The position numbers and the translations under genes were made by a program. Below, in pieces: positions 58,789-64,000 of a stretch of DNA of 64,000 nucleotides; positions within the stretch are counted from its first letter, which is position 1, and the number at the start of each line of letters is the position of its first letter. A model generated the notes under the pieces. It was given only the letters and a program-made list of their open reading frames with translations, did no database searches and was not told the origin of the DNA. The stretch is from Cadophora sp. MPI-SDFR-AT-0126 (taxonomy: Eukaryota > Ascomycota > Leotiomycetes > Helotiales > Ploettnerulaceae), in contig JAGMVK010000008.1 in assembly GCA_020747065.1 (NCBI GenBank), positions 682,001-746,000 of the forward strand, given 5' to 3'.

Positions 58789-59260
58789 TTGGCCGCCCTT
58801 GAGGTCGGCAATCGAGTGACTTATGCTCGGGGCGCAGCCGACTCCGGTCAGCCATTAAGGCTGTAACTCCGTGGTTCGACTCCACTTGCGATGACTGCAA
58901 CATGTATGCGATTAGGCGGTTCGAAGGAGATCACGGCCCCATACCTTGCATCGTGGCGCTGTTGGCAGACTCTCTTTAGCTGCTCTATGGGGACGTCGAG
59001 TCCAAACACAGCAAGTTGTGCATGTAGAGCTTTATCGGAAAGCAGTCATGTTAAATGGTTTGGCTTCCATCAGCATGAAGCATTCGCGGTATTGGGAAGT
59101 AGAAGTAACAAATTGTCAAGCTTGGAACTTAGAGCAACACACGATGGTTCGCGGATCACAAATTCTTGTCACCTTGGGCCAGTATCTACCTGCTTGAACT
59201 ATCGACCATCATATAGAGTAAAGATCGAATTCTTTTCCTTCATCCAAACTATTTCAATTC
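58789..59260. other. Intergenic between convergent regulator and transporter
   Basis: No supported gene. A T-arm-like hairpin at about 58872-58886 was examined and rejected as a tRNA. Confidence 0.55.
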
Positions 59261-61126
59261 TTAAACGCTGGGCTTCATGCCCATATCTTTGATATCATCT
59301 CGATCATCATTAATCGTCTTTTCAGCGGCTCGATCACCATCAAAGACTGGAACATGTTAGACATAGCCAAATTCAAAGAGAGGTTGAAACATACCCATCG
59401 CCACCTCTTCGAGTGATGGACCTTTGGTTTCGGGATAGAGAAAATACACAATCGTGGTCTCGCAAGCCAACCAGACCTGATGAAGTGAGCATTCCAATAT
59501 ATTATTTCAGCAATAGAAGAGGTAATTAGACATACCGCGTAGAACAGGTAATATTTCCACTTGAGGCTATCCAGACCGATAGGGTTCACGAAGGTGTTGA
59601 ATGCGGTGCTGCCTCGGTTGAAGAACTGCAAAATGGCGAGACCCTTTGCACGATAGATGAATGGAAATATTTCGGTGGCATAGATATACATCAGGGGCTG
59701 CATGATGTTGAAGAATGCGTTGAAGATGAAAATGAAGGCGATCACAGCCGTCGCAACAGCGTTACCTCCCGTTTTGGCGAACGTGGCGCTGAGAGCCGTT
59801 ATGATGCTGAAGATGATGGTAATGCTAACGAAGGACGTAAGATATTGGACACGACGCCGAAGCACCATCGTGGCAAATGCCGCGCCGGAAGCAGTAATCA
59901 AGGACCAGCACTAGAGAGATATTAGTTCTGTTCCGAGACATGGCCTCGGTTTGTCTTTTGCTTACCGACAGAGACAGGTTGATTATATTCTGTGTTCTTT
60001 TATCCTTGATGCCGACTGTTTGCAAGACCTTGGCGAGGTAGTAACTATGAGATCTCATTAGTGAGGGAGTGGGTGTGATAGAAATTGAGGGACTTACGAG
60101 ATTAACCCATTTCCAGACCACTGTGCAAAGACACCGAGACACATAACGATCAGGACACGCTTTCGATTGCCAGGCGTCTGCAGTAGTTCAACCCATTTTC
60201 TCTTCGAGTTCAAACTTTCCAGCCTCAATTGGGTCTGTATCTCAACGAATTCGGCGTTCACGAAAGGGTCATCTCGATTGCCCTCTGCATGGTACTTGAC
60301 CAAGATTTCAAAAGCTTCGGCATCTCTGTCTTTGGAGATAAGCCAACGAGGTGACTCTGGTACCCACCAGATGAAGACTAGTTGCAGAAGGGAAGGAGCT
60401 GCCTGGAGGATGGAAGGAATCCGCCATGACCAGTCATTATGGATTGAATATGTGCCCAAGGTGACGCCAGCAGCTAAGATAGCACCAACGAACCAAGAGA
60501 CGTTGAAGAGACCTGTGACGACAGCTCGTTCTTTGGGATATGTCAATTCCGCCAGAAGTTGCGCTGCACCGGAGACCGCGAAGGGAATACCAGTACCAAG
60601 GAGGAATCGTGAGGCCAAAAACATGCCGTCTAAGAAATGTGTGAGATGGTGGCCAATAGCGCAGCATCAGGCGTGAACGTACAATTTTGAGATGCAGCTT
60701 GTACGACAACGCCACAGCAAAGTATAACAGACCCTAAGGTGATACTGTGCTTTCTTCCGAATTTATCGTTGACCCAAGGGACCAGAGGTAGCGTTATCAA
60801 ACCACCAAGATTGTAGGATGCATTTAAGATCCCCAATCGCGAACCAGTAGGATGTCCGAAATCTGCAGACATTTAAGTACGACCCTGGAGCTACTGCAGC
60901 TTGTGAATTACTTACAATCTTGCCAGTGGGACACGGCCTGTAGTCCATTAAGCACAGAGCCATCGTAACCGGTGGTCATTTCGACGCCGAGCGCGGCAGG
61001 AACAAGGCAGAAGTACAGAGCTCGGAGGTTTGGCTTTTCGTACCAAGGTTTGGTATCGAGCTGGAGCAAGCGAATGACCTCGGATTGGTCAGTAATGGTC
61101 GCAGCATTGAGTTTTTTTTCATCCAT
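59261..61126 (-). CDS. MFS sugar transporter (lactose-permease/hexose type)
   Basis: Seven exons: 61126-60916, 60862-60683, 60629-60098, 60044-59966, 59910-59536, 59476-59395, 59346-59261 (514 residues); all six introns are GT..AG and 48-59 bp. Sugar porter signatures: GYDGSVLNGLQA in helix 1, WVNDKFGRKHSI (loop 2-3 motif), FLLGTGIPFAVSGAAQLLAELTYPKERA in helices 4-5, PESPRWLISKDRD before the central loop, QPLMYIYATEIFPFIYRAKG, and the C-terminal PETKGPSLEEVAMVFDG. These place it in the plasma membrane as a proton-linked importer of hexoses or disaccharides. Substrate cannot be read. Divergent from the GH1 glucosidase, so uptake and intracellular cleavage of a glycoside or released sugar are probably co-expressed. 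Confidence 0.93.
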
Positions 61127-62204
61127 GGCGAAAGAAGTTGTGTTGAATGAATGGAGGCTGGGATTGAGATCTTGGTTGGATAACGGAGGTTTATAAACAT
61201 CAAGCCAACCCCGCAGAAGACCCGACCTCGCTTAGTCTCGCTACGCCCCCGGATTCTGTGGACGCAGGACCACTAGTTGCGGATTGCTCTGCTGTAATGT
61301 GGTTCGCTACATTTCCCGCGGATTTTGTGCAATTTATTATCCTGCCAGTCAGGCAACCCCAACAGTCGAGGTAATAGTAAATCCGAGATTCTCATTCCAC
61401 AATATCAGTACCCACACTCCACGTCCGATTCTCGTATCATCAGTGGGAGAAAAATTACTGGCTGTAGCCAGCCAGCTACGAAGATCTTGGGCCAGCTATG
61501 CTTCCCAGTAGTTGGCGACCTCACCACGGAAGTTCTCGACTGCGCCGTCCCAATTTTTAGATGGTATAACCTCTCGCCTTTCATCTGGATAAGGCCAATA
61601 GAATGCTCGGATTTGATGAGGCGGCCTCCTCCAAGAGTCACGACATAGACCAACATCTCCACTTCCAGCAATGTTTCCATGCCAAGCTGATACTGCTCCC
61701 CATCCCTTCTCCTCTATCAGATGGGTTAGTCCTGCGGGGCGAGAAAAGAGTGGCTTTTCGGAGATGAGACGTTATGGATTTCCACGGCAAACTAGAAGTG
61801 AAGTGCACTTTCTTCCTAGCTTCGGCGAAGAGCCGCAATACGTTCTCATGCTCGAGTAGCGACTTGAGTATTAAATGTGCCAGACAAGACATTTCGATTC
61901 GATTGCTACTGTTGTGGCGCTATTGACTACGTATTCCTTCCTACTACCTTTCCATAGCGCCACAACTTGAAGCAAGACAAAGAGACTTGCACATACTCGG
62001 GCGCGAGGCTTTCGCCTGATCGTATTCATCACCTTGAATTTTTTTTTGGCACATCCTTCTCTCGAGTAGGAAACTCTTCCAGTCCGAAACCCTCTTTCCC
62101 GACTGTTTGTGTACTTACGCCTCACTCCCAACCAATCTTGGTCAGTTCGTCTCCGCTTTTATTTGACGGTTGAAGTAATTCTAATGCCCTGTATAGATAA
62201 TATC
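61127..62204. promoter_or_regulatory. Divergent promoter, sugar transporter / GH1 glucosidase
   Basis: 1.08 kb between start codons pointing apart. Contains CCGCGG at 61316-61321 and nearby CGG half sites (CCCCCGGATTCTG near 61246, TGCGGATTG near 61278). Several short frames without motifs are ignored. Confidence 0.55.
61316..61321. promoter_or_regulatory. CCGCGG candidate Zn2Cys6 site
   Basis: Reads cccgcggattttg, sharing the CCGCGGATTT half of the 56742 palindrome; about 190 bp upstream of the transporter start. Confidence 0.4.
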
Positions 62205-63842
62205 ATGTCTTCTGAGGCAGTGATGTTCCTCGCTACCGATGTCGTGACAAGTTATAGCAAGTCTACTGGCCACGACCTCCCCGTTGATGAACTAAAGCTC
62301 CCCGCTGATTTCAAATGGGGAGTTGCTACAGCAGCATTACAGATTGAGGGTGGTGCAGACCAAGATGGCAAGGGCAAGTCAATCTGGGACACGTTTTCTC
62401 ACTTGGATCCTTCTCGCACGAATAACGAGAACCCTGACGTCTCATGTAACCACTATAATTTGTGGGAGGAAGACGTTGAACTCCTATCCCATCTTGGCAC
62501 AGATGTGTACCGATTTTCAATTGCCTGGTCGCGTATCATCCCCTTGGGAGGTCGTGATGATCCCGTCAATGAGAAGGGCATAGACTTCTACAGTAAATTG
62601 ATTGATAGGCTTTTAGCCAGGAATGTCGAGCCGGTAGTCACTCTCTATCACTGGGATGCCCCTCAAGAACTTTACTCTCGTTACAAAGCATTTCTCAATA
62701 CAGAGGAGTTTACGGCCGACTTCGAGAATTATGCCAGGTTGGTCTCTTTCATGCTTGGAAATCGAGCACATGGCTTATTCTTGAAATTTTGTCAGATTGT
62801 GCTTCTCCAGATTCGGTGATCGGGTCAAGAAATGGATTACCTTCAATGAACCATATATTATCTCCATCTTTGGTCATCACAGTGGTGTCCTAGCCCCAGG
62901 CCACAACAAGGAGACCAGGTTCGATACCAAGACAGAGCCTTGGAGAGTCGGCCACACCCTCATCTTATCGCATGCAGCGGCTGTCAAAATATATCACCGA
63001 GAGTTTAAACCCACTCAAGGCGGCATCATTACAATCGTTCTCAACGGCCACTTCTACGAACCTTTCGATACAAGCAAGCAAGCTGACATTGATGCAGCTG
63101 AGCGTCGACTGATTTTCTATATCGGCTGGTTTGGAGATCCAGTCTTCCTCGCCCAGGACTACCCAGCATGCATGCGAGAACACCTAGGGTCACGACTTCC
63201 AGAGTTCACTCAGAAGGATCGCGAGCTCCTCCGTGAGACGGCTCCACTCAACGCATTTTACGGCATGAATCACTACTCGACCAAGTATGCACGCGCACTT
63301 CCTGGTGATTCCGCCGAAGATGACTGGACTGGCCATATCGAGGAGACTTCAGAGAACTGCGACGGCATTGAGATTGGTCCGGCGTCGGGTTTCCAATGGC
63401 TTCGAGTTGCGCCGGGAGGGTTTCGGAAATTGATGAAATGGGTGTGGAACCGTTACCATCTTCCCATCATCGTCACTGAGAATGGATGTCCGTGTCCGAA
63501 CGAGGATGATGTAGAGGTTGCAGTCAACGACACATTTCGTCAAAGGTACATTGGATTGTACCTGGATGCTATCTCTCGCGCCATCTATGAAGATCAAGTC
63601 CAAGTTCTAGGCTACTACGTTTGGAGCCTGATGGATAATTTTGGTAGTGCCACTTTTTTTTCTCCTGTTTTCTATTTACCTCTCAATGGACATAACTGAC
63701 AACACTACCAGAATGGTCTGCAGGCTATGCGCCGCGATATGGCATCGTTCACACCGACTATACAACCTCGAAACGCACACCAAAGGGATCGGCTTATTAT
63801 CTGAAAGACTCCATGGCAAGGCGGAGGAATGTGTCTGCTTAA
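62205..63842 (+). CDS. GH1 beta-glucosidase
   Basis: Three exons: 62205-62737, 62796-63643, 63712-63842 (503 residues). Glycoside hydrolase family 1 retaining beta-glucosidase. Landmarks: FKWGVATAALQIEGG (N-terminal signature), SIWDTFSH, CNHYNLWEEDVELLSHLG, YRFSIAWSRIIP, TLYHWDAPQEL, the acid/base Glu196 in TFNEP and the nucleophile Glu406 in VTENG, then GYYVWSLMDNFEWSAGY across the last intron and RYGIVHTDY. Both catalytic residues are intact. There is no signal peptide, so cleavage is probably intracellular, after import by the divergent MFS transporter. In-frame ATGs at 62184 or earlier would add a few residues. With the secreted saponin-hydrolase-like enzyme it forms a glycoside-degrading set. 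Confidence 0.93.
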
Positions 63843-64000
63843 GCTTTAGCATTGATGTCACTGTCTTGTTTTTAGGTTCTAGCAATAGAGCCAATGTTTC
63901 CTCTCCAGCTCCATGACGCACAGTTCATTATTATACAGTATACGCGACATAAAGATCGACTATCTAATTGCAAGGCGGTGTTGGAGACTTCAGACTTCTA

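Noticed and set aside
58815..58895. tRNA-like element: GTGG-TTCGACT-CCAC hairpin resembling a T arm and a CAGC/GCTG hairpin upstream
   Set aside because: No acceptor-stem pairing could be found and the anticodon-like loop lacks the invariant T before the anticodon.

Overview
The window is nuclear DNA from a filamentous ascomycete (Pezizomycotina). Evidence seen directly: most genes are split by 45-110 bp introns with GT..AG ends and CTAAC-type branch sites, genes lie singly on both strands, and families typical of moulds are present (HET domain, NACHT-ankyrin STAND protein, white collar 2, Zn2Cys6 regulator, secreted saponin-hydrolase family enzyme). A Leotiomycete is my guess from overall look only. 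I rebuilt exon structures by hand from splice signals and reading frame; nearly every model closes in frame.

Left part (0-20 kb) is mostly housekeeping: a RidA-family protein, an unrecognised proline/serine-rich protein, a degenerate RNase III-like protein, a J-like protein with an RGG tail, a cyclase-family hydrolase, the GID-complex RING subunit RMD5, a Stb2/Stb6-like Sin3-associated protein, the mitochondrial chaperone TIM10, and mitochondrial lysyl-tRNA synthetase. TIM10 and the synthetase are divergent neighbours.

Middle part (20-43 kb): a NACHT-ankyrin STAND receptor with almost identical ankyrin units and a frameshifted end, the PP4 regulatory subunit PSY4 (with a GC-AG intron), a Golgi UPF0658 membrane protein, an enoyl-CoA hydratase/isomerase and a second RidA protein that both end in the peroxisomal-type tripeptide AKL, a 719-residue orphan, then white collar 2 and RAD50 as a divergent pair.

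Right part (44-64 kb) is the accessory-like and most interesting region. A caspase-like protease fused to kinesin-light-chain-type TPRs sits head to head with a HET-domain gene, a plausible cell-death or non-self-recognition pair. After a proline-iminopeptidase-like hydrolase comes a four-gene group: a secreted saponin-hydrolase-like enzyme, a Zn2Cys6 transcription factor, an MFS sugar transporter and an intracellular-looking GH1 beta-glucosidase. Both divergent promoters in this group carry CCGCGG palindromes, the kind of site Zn2Cys6 proteins bind. I infer a plant-glycoside (saponin) deglycosylation and sugar-uptake cluster with its own regulator.

Limits: no alignments or searches could be run; unresolved points include the first exon of RAD50, the region 7.6-9.7 kb, and the identity of two hypothetical proteins.
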